A DNA stretch of 64,000 nt from Rodentolepis nana (lineage: Eukaryota > Platyhelminthes > Cestoda > Cyclophyllidea > Hymenolepididae). The translations under genes were made by a program, and so were the position numbers. The notes below the pieces were generated by a model, which saw only the letters and a program-made list of their open reading frames with translations, searched no databases and was not told where the DNA came from. Location: positions 18,554 to 82,553 of the forward strand of contig UZAE01012034.1 in assembly GCA_900617975.1 (NCBI GenBank), in the 5' to 3' direction. This document shows, one piece after another, positions 1 to 12,094 of this stretch (within the stretch, counting starts at the first letter, position 1; each line of letters starts with the position of its first letter).

Positions 1-514
1 GAGTTCCTAGACAAGCTATTTTGACAAGTTTCAATATTAATGAAGAAAGTAGATAATTAATTAGAATAAAATTGATGTCAGAATCAGATGGCAAACTTGA
101 AACGAATCTCATTTAATAAACAAATATTATCCATTATATACCGAGTCTAAATACAAATCGCTTTTCTACGTCAATTGATTCAATGATTGGAAACTTTCAG
201 TTTAAAGTGTATAATGATATTGGCAATGATGCACAAAAAAAATATTCCCTCTAATCATAACCAGTGACTCCATTCACTGAAACAAATAAAAAACAATAAG
301 GTCATCTAAGGAGTTATGAAGGAACATCTTTCCGTTTTCTCAAAAAAATATCAGACTTTATTGAAAAAAGGTAATTCTTATGAAAAAGCCGAGAGTTACT
401 TCGATTTTTTCGTAGCGAATTTCTAAACGAAATCCTGGAGACGAAGCATCTAAAGTACCCTATGGCATATTCGAAATACCTTTATGATGGGCATACATCA
501 AGTATATAACTTAC

Positions 515-3500
515 ATCACGAATCTTTCCAGAACGATATTCCAATGGCATTCGTCCATCACCCGGTTGTCGAACATTCTCCAAATCACTCATCAAAGGCT
601 TTGTCTGGACTTTCTTTAAATATTCCTCCCGAACTCGACGAAGCTTTTCAGCTTTCTCCAGCACAATGTCAATTGCGATTTCAAAATTGGCCCGAATATC
701 TCCCCAATGGTTGCCCTTGGCCGCGTTAGGTTGGCTCAAGTCTAACAGAAAGTTGCAAAGCAGACTAATCAGACTTAACTCTCACACTAAAGTTCACAAG
801 GACTTTCAGAAAAGTATTTTCCAGCTCCGATTTTGGGTAATTGGCTGAAGTCAGTTAAACCTGTAACGATTCCTAGAATAGGTCAGATTTTGTACCCTAT
901 CTTATATTAGGAAAACGCCCACTTTGTTCTGGCCTGTCTGGAAATTTATATCAAGCTATCCCCCAAAAACACAATCCCGCTTGCACTTAACAAGAATAGG
1001 TGTATTCAGGTAAACTCCATTCTTCTGGCTTTGAGTATATTAAGGCTGACAGGTTAGCAGTCATGGGATGGGGGGAGGGGAGGGGTTATTTGTCCCAAAA
1101 TAGAAGATCAGTTCCTCACAAATTTCGTTGTCAGAGCGGTCGGCTCTCTGAAACTCTCGTATCTGAGTCCATCAAGCGATGCTTGATTGATACACAGTTC
1201 ATACACTGACTTCTTTTTACTTTTATGATTTCCAAGACAGATATGAAAATGAATCAAAGCGAGCACTTATGTAGGTAGGCATAAAGTTGTAGGGGCGAGA
1301 AAATGTGAGAAATACCAGGGAAACAAACTTACTCTTCTTCATCACCGCAGTTTTGGTATGCTTCTCGGTTTGCTGTCGCATATTGGCTCGACGTCCTGCC
1401 AACTGAATCGTCGCAAAAACTTGAAGCATAGTCAACGCTCGAGTGATTAGACCTTCCGATTTCTGTAAAACGTGTGGTGATAGAGAAAGCAAGCGGTTAA
1501 TGTACTTAGTTGCAAAACTCTGAGAGCCAAACTTGTTAGCGTTCCTTCTGCGTTCGTGATTAAAATAAGGACAGGAAGTAAAAAGAAAGCAGTGGATGAG
1601 CGAAAGCGATCCTAGTACTTTGCTTTCACTCCCTCTCTATTAAATACAGTCCGACCACACCCAGTTGTCAGTTGGATCATTTGAATAACTCCTCTTTCCA
1701 CTATCATAGCAAAGAACAAACAGCGCCTCAAAGCCTTTTTAACATCCTCTACCTATCACCATCCGAATCGCCCTTCATGAGTCGCAACGCCACCCACTCC
1801 CCCCCTCCTTTATCCAAATTCATACATAATAATTCAATTTCTTTCGAAATTATCCAATAACGCTGTGTTCCTAATAACTTGTGGTCTTCTCGCTCAGAAA
1901 AGGCTGTTAACTATTAACCTTGTGAATCATGTAAGTTCTGCNNNCCCCCCCCCCCCCCCCCCACCCTCTTGAAGTAGACTTAGTTGGGATTAAAGCTACT
2001 TTATTGGTGAGGGTAGCGCTTCCTGGACTCAACACACTATTATTTCACGACCATTTTGTCACAACCCTCCCAAGAAATGTGGAGGCTTGGATGGATGCAC
2101 CTCAAGTTCTAACGGTCGATAATCTCTTTCCATGTTGATCCAAGCTCTCCACTCAAATTAGTCCGCGTGAAGGAGTTTGTGCTTCTGTAATCAGCCGACA
2201 AGGTTGTTGGCCTATTTCCAATTCTTCAATAGTAACGCGCTTTGAAGATTAACTCTAGGCCACGTCCTTTTGCTTTTCATTCAAGGAACATGAGTAATCA
2301 ACTCATACCAATACATGGCGTTTGAAATGTGTTTGATTTTAATCCACGTAGCCTATTATTCAGAGATGATAATGACAAATTAGAAAATGTAGCTTTCTTT
2401 TAAAATACTTAATTTGGTGACCCTTTGCACTTAAATGTGCAATTGAACTGCAATTTTGCCGCGGAGTGGAATTTACCCATTTCAGATGTCTATCCTAAGT
2501 TATGTGAAACGCCCCTTTGTAGCATCTTATTGTATAGCCATATCTCAAATGCCCGACTCATATTAAAATTATCAACTTTAGGCACCTAAGTCCCCTGTAA
2601 ATGAATAAGAATCTTAAACATGTAAGAACAAAACAACTTTCGAATATTTCAATTTGGTATTTCTTGACTCATCATCTAGGTACAAAAAATGTAGTTGTAA
2701 GGTCTAAATAAATTTTCGTTGGGGAATACCACATAGGCGAGACAAGTAAATATTAAAGAAAGGATGAAAAATGAAAGAAGAGATCAATAACTATGAGGAT
2801 TACAGCTGTGAGAACAGGGGCCCATCAGCCTTATTCGCTTAACTCCACTATGAGCAAAAGTGATGGCTGGCTATGCAGCCAAATCTACCCAATGCCACAC
2901 TGAGCTCCCAGTTCGGCTTCCTCATTGGTTCACTCTGTGTGCAATGTGTGCTTCAGTTTGACCCAGCAAGATTGAGAACCTACATTTAACGCACTTGAGG
3001 CTGTGATTTAACATTGACTACCTGTAAAATCTTAATTGGCTTGAGCACATTGACTAGCAGGTTTACTGATTCTACCTCTATCCTTACTATCAATGAAAAA
3101 TGGAAAGGTAAACCAGCCAACCACTTTTTTGCACCAAATATTGACGACTTCAACTACCCTCTTCATCCCTCCCTCAAGTTTTCCTCTCATTCATTCCCAA
3201 TTTGCCTAATACTCACTTATACAAGCCAATCCTTGATTTTTTTTATTCCGTATCTTGCTTTCAAAGGCTAATTTGGTCTGACCCCTAAATTAGCTTAAGT
3301 TGGGTCAAAACTACCTTACCTTCCAAATTTGTAAATTACCGAGAACGTGTTAAATCTAAAATCATGCTTAGATTGATACGTATATCGTGGAGAACAACTG
3401 TGCATCAAAATGTTAATTAAAAAAATTAATTTTGTGGAGAGAGTTAATCTTCAAGTGGGTTGTTTTTATAAAAACACGAACGAAAAGTTTGAGAAACATT

Positions 3501-6500
3501 CTTTCGTTTTGGACCTTTTATACATCTTCTATTCTACTACAATAAACATTCGCATTAGAAATAAATACATAGCTTAAGATTGTTGATCAAAATGGAGATT
3601 AGACTCCAAGGTATGGCTCATTCCATTTTTGTAATAAGCTCTGAAATCGATCCCCTATTAGTCCCCGCAAATTTCTACCAAAACCACCTGAGTGCAAACC
3701 AATTGAATAAAGGTTCCAATTGGCAATTATAATAAAAAACCCGAATGCGTAAGGTATGAATCACACCAAATTCTGGCTCAGTAACAGAATCACAATAAGT
3801 TACTGATTCAGAGTTACAATAAATTTTGCCAGGCGGAATCAAAAAAAGTGATCTCACTAAAATCTCGATGTCCTTTAAATCCCATATTGCCTCAACCTTT
3901 TGGCAAGGATGGGAACATAGGCACTCTGATGAATGGGCCAGCAAGTATAGATTAACACTGATTACAAGAGGCGAAAATGGGAAAACTTGAGCTCAAAGTC
4001 GATTGGCTCAGAGGGTGGACGAGGACAGAAAGAATTGACCAGTAGGATTGCACGTGATGCCAGCGACGTGGCACTCCTACAGCTGCTTCTCTCTTGCAAT
4101 TACCCAGCCTCATGCATCGAATTTGCTAAAAATAGCCCACGATCAAATTTAGTTATTCACAATTTAGTTACGGTCAAAAACCAACCTAATTAAATTTCAA
4201 ATGAATACAAAACTCTCCAATCAACAACTTCCCACAAGGCATGTCATTCTCAAAAGATGAAAGAAACCAAGAGGTAAATTTGCTGCTTCTAATTCGTGAC
4301 ACATTAACTAACCGATAAACTCACTTGATTTTCAATTTCCTTCTTTGACTTTGAGAAGTAACTCGAAGATCGATCAAAAGAGCCCTAAATAGAGACAAAA
4401 AAGTTCTAATTTTGAAGTTGAAGATCTACATTAACGCGCGTGAAAGAAAATGCATTTGCGCTTAAAGCAGGTTTTAGGAATCAGGGGCCGATGAATAAGA
4501 TGTGATTGCAAATCACACTTGAAGGGGGCCTGAGAAGTTCACAAACTTTGCGAAGTAAAATATGACATTGTGTCAATGATTCTGTATCTTTCCAAACATT
4601 CTAAATCCAAGACAACATGGAATATTTAAAATGAAAATTAAGCATTTATTTACACTACCTGAAGAGGCATGTGTCGAAATAGCTCAGATTAATATTTAGT
4701 AATAGCAATGTTTGTCCCTCAAATCTATAATGGCTCCACATCTCCAATCATCTTTTGTGTTAGATTAAATTGGAATGGGTTTTAATAAATATAATTTAAA
4801 TAACTTTAGCCCACAATAATTGGGCTTTGTTATACTTAATATTAGTTCAAAACGCGAAGAGCACACATTTTAAATTGAATGAAATAAATCAGAAAATAAA
4901 TGTTTCAGGTTCAAGAAAATCAAACTATCATTTTTTAAAGTCTCGTTCATGTTGATTCATATATAAAGCCCAAGTAAATTAATTGAAGGTGCTTAAATCA
5001 AAATCAGATAACCTCTGAACCAATATTATCTTGAACTCAAGTTATGCTATGGGCCATAGGTAGCATTTATCTTCTTAAAAGCCTCCACTACGCGTCCAGC
5101 AATAATTCCATGGCTTTGATTTATGATTTGAAAACATAATGCAGGCACGAATCGATGCTCTTTTTATTTTTAAAAAGGGAACTGAAAAGTACTATCATAT
5201 TACTAAATTTATTATAAAATTTCGTTTGCAATATTACCATAGAAACACGAAAACCTCTGATCTGTCACAATAGCGTGACATCGTTTGAAAAAGAATTTTA
5301 AGTTTTAGAGGTGCATATTACAGCAAGCTGTTTTAACATCAACATTAATCAATTATTTGCCAAATTTCCTCTATTCATTTCAAATTGAATCAATTATCTG
5401 CAAAAAATTTCGTCATTTTTTTCAATGTAACTATATCTGTGAATCAACTACCGCGGGTCGATCCGATGTCATAGATTTCATTTTGATGATAGATACTCCC
5501 CGATGTCATTTCGATCTAATCCAATAAACTTAACTGATGCCAAAAGTAGATGCCGATTTGCTAAGTCTGCCTCACCAGACTTGTCGATCACGTGTTTGGT
5601 CTGAACCGACTGGGCTGTCTACAACTCACGATCACTTATGCTCTTTAAAAATTGTATCATTTTGTCACTATTTTATCAACTTCAGATTCAAGATCCTCTA
5701 TCTTCCCCACTTTTATTGTCACTGCTATTTCTAAATAAAGCAATTTGGCAAAATTTGGAATTCTCTCTCTCCCTCACTTGGCAATCTTGCGCATAATAGT
5801 TGACAGCTAGCAGGTTATGAACAAAAGAAAGGAAAAATTTCTTCCAAAAAATGCTAGCCCTGTGGATAAAAATGTCTGAAGACGACACTAGAAGATTGCA
5901 TCCAATGCCCCGGAAATTTCACCATGCAAATTAATATCGCAAAAGCAAAATATTGATAAAACCGTGGAGTTTAAATACAGGCACTGACTCCGACCCAAGA
6001 AAAAAGGGCGAATTGAAGCAAATGAAAAACGAAGGTATCATATAAACAGTCGGCTAAAATGTTCCTAATGTAGTCAATTCCATAGATTAAGAAAGTGTTT
6101 GTCATTTGCCACGATCCATTGCCTCAAAGCAAAAGAGGCAAGAAAAATTTCAATTAGTAAATTAAAATTTCAAGGGTATCTTTAAACGGGTATAGTCGAA
6201 AAAGGTTGAAATCGAGTAAACGCACCCGAGCCGTGCGAGGTCTCCGCCGCGACAAACCAATGTGATATCCACCTTCTCCATAATCCTGACCGCCTTCATC
6301 TTTTTCGTATTGCTGCCTACTAGAGACAGCCTTGCTTCCTTGATCCTGCTGGGATCGCCTAAAAGCCTCAAGGGCTTTTACAATGACAGAGTCAGGCGTC
6401 CCCTCGTCTATAATAACAAATGATAATAAAAGCAACATTCACAATAAAGCAAGTAACTTATAGTGTCGGGATTGAGCTCACCATGCAGGAAATCAATGAA

Positions 6501-7641
6501 ACGCTCGAGGTCAATAATCTGCGTTTTCAATTGATTTACCAAAGCTTCATTCGTTTTAATCGGATTTGTGAGCTGCATCGATTGCAACAATTACTTATTT
6601 TGATCAATAAAATTTAAAAGCAAGTCAAATATGTTTCCAGACCTAACCTGATTTAGACCGGCGTTTACACGCTCCTTAATTTCCTCCTCCGTTAGAGAAG
6701 GAAACTCAGATGCATTAAGACCTAGGTGCTTTCCGAGCTCCTCAAGAACAAGCCGCTGCTTTTCAAGAATGCTTTGTGTCGGCGGTTGCTCAATTTCTCC
6801 TGACTAAAGTAAGAAGTCAATTGTTATTTTGCTCGAGAAGGTAGTGGGGATAGGTGATATTACATCTTATACCTTATAAGCAAACTGCTCCAAGTCGTTT
6901 AATTGGGATTTTAACTGATCAATGATAAAAGGCATATTTTTCTTCTGCTGATCTTCCAGGGGTTCATTGTTACCATCCTAATATGAATAATAATTTATGT
7001 GAAACAAATAAAGTTGTAATAAATAAAACAAATGTAAGAACTAAAATGTTGCGAGCGGTGTAAAAGATGTGTACCTGATAGTTGGATTGAATAGGCTTAA
7101 GAGAAGATAAATCAGGAACACCTTTCCATGCAAACTGCTCCAAATCTCTCAAAAGTGTTTCCTTTTCATTTGGATCTGCTTGCAGAACTTGTTCTAGCCG
7201 AAATTGAACCTGTCATAATTTAATTAGACCCATGATAAGTTTCAATGGTATCAACTAGAAGCTCAAAATATTCTACCATAGCACAGCTGATAAAAATAAA
7301 AAAACCAAATAATTTAGACATTTTGGGTTTTATTAAAGCAGAGGGCTATTTGGTAAGACATACTTTAACACCTAACATATATTTAATAAAAGCAGATATA
7401 CCTGAGCAAAATGAGAGGTTAAAAGAAGTAATGAAGAGTTTAAAATCTCGTGTTCCTCGGTCATATTGCGCATCTTGTCAGACGAAGCGCTATCGGTTCC
7501 GGATAAATTATCATCCATGCTAAGATCAGGGCTGTCATTAGCACCCAGAGGAGCCCAACGTTCAATAAGCTTTCCTTCTTCATCAACTGGAGCTTTTGGG
7601 TCCAGAATTGTGGCATTGTCGAAATCTGCAAAAGATTCCAT
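515..7641 (-). CDS. RUNDC1: RUN domain-containing protein 1 orthologue, 8 exons, C-terminus off the left edge
   Basis: Exons (minus order): 7641-7402, 7209-7075, 6977-6873, 6803-6648, 6572-6482, 6407-6226, 1462-1333, 741-515. All borders are GT-AG and all phases agree, giving about 422 residues. The ATG at 7641 has a good context (AAAAATGG). Matches to vertebrate RUNDC1 run in order: the ERWAPLG motif, SSLLLLTSHFAQVQFRL across exon 1/2, RDLEQFAWKG, QLKSQLNDLEQFAYK, LEKQRLVLEELGKHL, LVNQLKTQIIDLERFIDFL, then RALTMLQVFATIQL and the segment after it. These are coiled-coil segments in front of the RUN domain, which would lie left of position 515; the last visible donor is GTAAGT at 514-509. Known of the family: RUNDC1 has been linked to p53 inhibition and to restraint of autophagosome-lysosome fusion. 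The fusion of exons 7-8 to the rest rests on homology and phase across a 4.8-kb intron. Confidence 0.88.
742..1332 (-). other. Intron between RUNDC1 exons 7 and 8
   Basis: Donor GTAAGT at 1332-1327 and acceptor CTTTCTGTTAG before 741. The phase 1 join makes an Asn codon. It holds a G-rich stretch near 1069-1085 and nothing else I can name. Confidence 0.6.
1463..6225 (-). other. 4.8-kb intron of RUNDC1
   Basis: The donor is GTGCGT just after codon 60 of exon 6 and the acceptor is TTTTACAG in front of exon 7. I see no second gene inside. It contains an assembly gap (NNN, 1942-1944) followed by an 18-base C run. ORFs here are short and lack recognisable domains. Confidence 0.6.
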
Positions 7642-7999
7642 TTTTGTAAGACTCCTAAAAACGCGCCCACGATATCTGACCGAAATGGGAGTAGTTAATA
7701 ATTGTTAAAAATAACCTTGAGAAAGTAGATTAAAAGTGTGATGTTGAAATTATGGTTAAAATAATTTTTAATTTTATGCATACAAATAACTTGAGTACAA
7801 TCAAATATCCTTTTATATTTCATATTATGTGTGAAGTCATTTAAGTTAGTACATTAAATATCAAGTGTATATATATATATATAATAGCGCTCACGACATA
7901 ATATTAATTAAATCTCCAATGAAACATTAATTGTGTATATTTTTTAATATTTTTGAATTCTCACATTTGATTTAAAATTGTAGGTGAATTTATATCCTG
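7642..7999. other. 5' flank of RUNDC1
   Basis: AT-rich DNA upstream of the RUNDC1 start codon, with a (TA)n tract at about 7869-7883. No promoter element is convincing. Confidence 0.4.
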
Positions 8000-9010
8000 A
8001 TAAATGAACGTTCAGGGGAGAACGGAATTTGCCCTAAATTATGCACTTAAACTTTTAGCAAAATGGTGCGACAACAATGGAGTGGTTATCAACACCTCGA
8101 AGGGCTTCCCGCTTTCTTTTCAGTTTCCCAATGTGTTTAGACAGGAACACTCTATAGTGTTTAATCTTGCCACGGGAAATAATTTTCTTAGCACATCTCA
8201 TCATAATATTTGTGCTATTGTTGCACAGTTTGTCAGGATGTCGGTCAAAGTTTATGGGACTTGCGTGAAGTTCGTTCTTTAAAAGGTTTGTGAATCTAGG
8301 CCAGTCGGCCTTCTTAAAGTTCTATTTTAGCTTATTTAACATTTTGGGTGTAATGCATTTGCTGCTCGTGGTAATTCTAGCAATGAATGGTTTGTGACCA
8401 GAACCAGGATCGCCAATTATTTTGTGATGTGTATGCTCGCTGATGTTGTTTGAAGCCAGGAGCAAGTCAGGGATTGTTCTGGTTCTATTGTAGTGCAGAT
8501 ATGTAACAGGATCCTCATCGCTGTAAATAAGTACTAGAGGGTTGCTGTTAAGCATGTCTTCGATTTCCTTTCCAGCTATGTTTATGTTCTTATACCTCCC
8601 TCTGGTGGAATGGGCGTTGAAGTCGCCTAGTACTACAGTTTTTGTGAGATGTTCAGATGATCGAAGTTGGGTCTCTTCTGGGGTGGATTATAGACCACGT
8701 ATAAATTGAAGTGATTTAGATATTTCCAAACATTTAGTCTGATTATTTCGCATATATCTTGCTTCGAACCCATACTCTTGATCAGATAGTAATGTGATGT
8801 GAGGCCTTCTTTTACTCCAGTCAAAATTCCACTTGGTACTTGCCGATCGTTAGGTAGGAGATATCAGGTGTAACCTGGGAATTAGTAGTATTTGAGTTTA
8901 TCATCCGTATGGTTAACTTCCATGATTGTGATCTTCTTGTCCTGTGACATCTCTCCAACATCCCACTAAAGGATCTTTAGAAGTTGTGATTCGCCCTGAC
9001 AAGAGTGATT
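8000..9010 (-). pseudogene. Decayed endonuclease domain of a non-LTR retrotransposon
   Basis: Broken minus-strand coding sequence of an apurinic-like endonuclease (EEP fold). Near 8960-8820 a remnant reads like LQWNVG...SQDKK with stops, then GVKEGLTSHYYLIKSMGS (8824 downward). The hallmark VVLGDFNAHSTRGRYKNI lies near 8640-8590. Next come TIPDLLLASNNIS and DPGSGHKPFIA (8500-8390), then FKKADWPRFTNLLKNELHAS (8320-8260). GDFNAHS and SGHKP contain the conserved Asp and His positions of this endonuclease family. In-frame stops (for example just after LNKLK at 8322) and frame changes show it is dead. No reverse transcriptase follows it on this strand, so it is a 5' fragment without the rest of the element. 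The LINE clade (Jockey/RTE/CR1-like) cannot be decided here. Confidence 0.75.
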
Positions 9011-10633
9011 TCTCTTATAGCTTCGTTTCAGGCTGATCATAATAGTTTGAAGTCAGCTGCCGAGTTATAGTCTTTTTTGCCGTATGAGCATAAGTTGTCC
9101 TGGGTACACCACGCGGAGGTAAGTCTAGTGCCCATCTCAAATGCTTCAACATTTAATTAGACTTCATTGTCACTAGCTGTCATTAATTTTATTCTCACAC
9201 TCACATGTGAATATGAAAGACCACTTGTGAGTGAGTTGTCGCTGCCGAAATTAGTGGTTAACTAGGCAAACAGTCAGGCAGACATTACTTATACAAGCCT
9301 GGGCAAGTCCACTTATTTTGCTAGAAAACAATATCCTTTTCTACCTTGAGTGCCTGTGGCTGCAATAAAGAGCGACTGAAAAGTCGTGATTGTGAAGCAT
9401 GGTTGAGAATCAGTTGACATGCGCTTAAAGTGCATGGCCTTAGCTAGAGGAAGTGACCTCAAGTATTAAATAGTTCTGCTAATTTTTCCGAGCGTCACCT
9501 AAGGTAGCACAGTACAGGTGCGCCTAAATGAATTTATCGGCTGGTTACAATTACCGACTCGCGTCAAGTATGTGCCTACTTTTCAACTTGCGGAACAGAA
9601 ATTGCAGAATTGGAATGCGGACAGGATGCACTTCAAGTAAGTCAGAAGCCGCAACCAGGGAAGCGGGAAAGTCAATTACACTGGCTAATTCGTGCTGTTC
9701 CCTGCGAATAGGAAGCTATCGCTCCTGACGATAATTAAGGGACTTCATCAAAATTTTGGAATTTATTATATGTGCGGAGGTCTCGAATTAATAAGAACGT
9801 TGTATTCTCTCTTGCATGTGGAACACTGATTGCTGATGACATTGTCCGGTAAAATGAGTGCAAACAGAGCATCCAAAACACAGTTCTCGCACCAGATAGA
9901 CATATTCGACTATTCTTAAGTAGATTGACATCAGGGTAGTGTGAGATAGGCTGAGAGATTTCTGCACGCCACACCTTCCAGGCTGTTCTACCTCATTCGA
10001 GATCTCATTAAACTGTCCCCTCCCCTTGTATTACGTTCTCCAAAACTCAAAACACATCACTTATTTAATTTGGCCATTGGGTATAGATTGTTTTTATGTA
10101 CCCTATCTCTACCTCGCCTTTGAAATGACAAAATTTGCTTCCTTTTTGTGACACATTCTCTGATCTGACACAAACTTATCCAGGAAAGTTCAATTTACAC
10201 CCTTGATGAGATATGTTATATAAGGCTGATTGAAGATGATCTTTTACAAAACCCCGAAAAGAGATAATTAGTGGCCTGGGTGACCTGATGTTTGAGTAGA
10301 ACTGCTAAGCTGCTTTAAAGAAATGACTTTTTTTCCTAATTAGCAAGTGAGACGAATTTGTGCTTTCGGTCCGTTGTTGATTTCTCGTCAATCCGATGTA
10401 CACTCGGGCCATGCCTAATTTAATCAAAATAGAACTTGATTTTAACATTCTAAACACAGAGAAATTGGAATACGTGCACTATCCGCATGTTTTCGTCCAA
10501 AATTGGGTGAGATATTTGCTTAAAATATGCATTTGCGTTTCTAATAAATCGAAAAAGTGGGCAAATACTACGTCAACTGTAAGGGAAAAGGAATACGGAA
10601 CATTATGAGGACATCGGCCACAGAATCAACGAT
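9011..10633. other. Intergenic repeat-zone DNA, nothing recognised
   Basis: The open frames at 9528-9728 (+) and 9735-9974 (-) show no family motifs, signal peptide or splice structure that I can support. It separates the endonuclease fragment from the RNase H fragment, so the two are not one intact element. Confidence 0.4.
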
Positions 10634-11379
10634 GATATTTATTTTTTTATTTCAAATGGCATGCTTTATGATATTTATCATTAGCCCTTAAACTTTGACT
10701 TCAGCTTCCCCCAAGGGTGGGGGGTACATATATAGCAGTTAATTAATGGCAATTCATTAGCTGTCTTCTTGCTTCCCAGTATCTCTGGCTTTCCGCCGTT
10801 GCCTTTAGGGCTGGACACCGAATCAGGTGGGTCTTCTCCATTTCCTCATGTAAGTTACATAGAGGGCATATGGATTGAGTGTATACTCCCAATCTGTGAA
10901 GATGTTTTGCCAAGCAATCGTGTCCGGTACGTAGTCTAAACTCAGCAACGGCTTCGATTCTTGGCCAGTCGGCTATGTCGGAGAGTGCCACTGTCCACTG
11001 TTTCTCCTTTGTTCGAGCTTTAAGTTCGTTGCACCTTGAGGTCTGGAACTCTCTTCTGATTAAGGCCTTCATTTTGTGGAAAAACATCGGCCGGTCCATG
11101 CATTGCAAAATCGTTGTCCCCTTCTTAGCAAGTGCGTCAGCAAGCTCATTGCCTTTAATGCTACAGTGACCAGGACTCCATTGTAGGACCACTGTTTTGT
11201 TTTTCTCCCTCAGCAGCTCATAGAGTTTTCTACATTCCTTTATCTCAGCTGTTTTGGGTGGCTCTCTGTTTCCAATTGAGTTTATTGCTGACTGTGAGTC
11301 CGAAATTATCACCGCTTTGGTGAATTTCGTATCCAGGCAACATAATTGGCATAGTGTTATCCTAATGGCCTCGACCTAT
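10634..11379 (-). mobile_element. 3' end of a non-LTR retrotransposon with RNase H domain
   Basis: The open frame 11312-10743 with in-frame upstream VEAIRI (to about 11379) encodes an RNase H fold. Visible residues are Glu in VEAIR, Asp in ISDSQSAINSI, the block VLQWSPGHCSIKGNELADAL (last catalytic Asp) and AKKG. A C-terminal CPLCNLHEE..HLIRCP zinc-knuckle-like motif follows, typical of LINEs that carry RNase H. The stop is at 10743. A 3' UTR of about 100 bp runs down to an A/T-rich tail at 10655-10634. The piece is 5'-truncated: a stop or frame change lies just before VEAIR and the reverse transcriptase is missing. Its 3' UTR matches the ends of the SINE-like family at 18193, 34275, 40410 and 46358. 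Confidence 0.88.
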
Positions 11380-11668
11380 TGTGTCCCGCTGCTGCGTAGA
11401 AAGAGGTATCAACGATGATAGAGGTAAGGAAGTATACTTTCCACCCAGGACTTAGAAATGAATAACCTGGTTCCACGCGCCAATGAGGAAGGGCTGTTTG
11501 GATACACAAACCTTGTTCTCGACTTCTATTTGACAGAACCACTACCCTTCACCTTGTTCTCACTACTTAACTAGTTTGTCAACTTCGTTGGCTTTGCCAC
11601 GCTGTTCAACTGTCCTTCAGAGATAGTTGAAGAGCCTTCTATGTTCACGTTGCCGAAGAAGTCGATCC
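11380..11668. other. Spacer between LINE fragment and solo LTR
   Basis: Probably degraded RNase H upstream sequence merging into unassigned DNA. A frame ending in FYAAAGHN (minus) could be a frameshifted continuation of the LINE. Confidence 0.35.
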
Positions 11669-12094
11669 TGTAGCGGATTGCTACACTAGTAAAGCCTGAC
11701 TGACTCAGAAATCTCTATGACAGATCCTCCTACATCTAGCTAGACTCCCAGAACCAGCTAAGCTATGGCCCAGCTATAAAGGAAGCAGACGCGTAACACG
11801 GAGAATTCTCCTACATCTAGCTAGACTCCCAGAACCAGCTAAGCTATGGCCCAGCTATAAAGGAAGCAGACGCGTAACACGGAGCACGTTTATTCAGGAC
11901 GTATATTGCGGATCAAGTGTACACGCGGGGAGCTACTCGTGATCAGGATGGGGATTAGGTTAAACAAACAGAGGTTAATGATTGGTCACTGTTTGTATGG
12001 TCGCTGCACACAGAGTTGTACGACCGCACCTCCCAATCCTGGCGAGCAGACATGCAGGCTTACGATGATGCACACAGCGATAACGTGTCCCACA
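11669..12094 (+). mobile_element. Solo LTR-like element, copy A (426 bp)
   Basis: It begins TGTAGCGG and ends GTCCCACA, so it has TG...CA borders. The same 4 bases, ATCC, flank it at 11665-11668 and 12095-12098, as expected for a target-site duplication. A second copy with a different duplication lies at 60710-61076. Copy A carries an internal 81-bp tandem duplication (about 11728-11889) that doubles a TATAAA motif (11775-11780 and 11856-11861). No internal region, primer-binding site or coding sequence is attached, so I read it as a solo LTR. It could also be a terminal repeat of a TRIM-type element, a class reported from taeniid tapeworms; the family link is not tested. Orientation is nominal. 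Confidence 0.75.

Noticed and set aside
7245..8282. Plus-strand open frames opposite RUNDC1 exon 1 and the endonuclease relic
   Set aside because: They are antisense shadows of the minus-strand exon and of the broken endonuclease.
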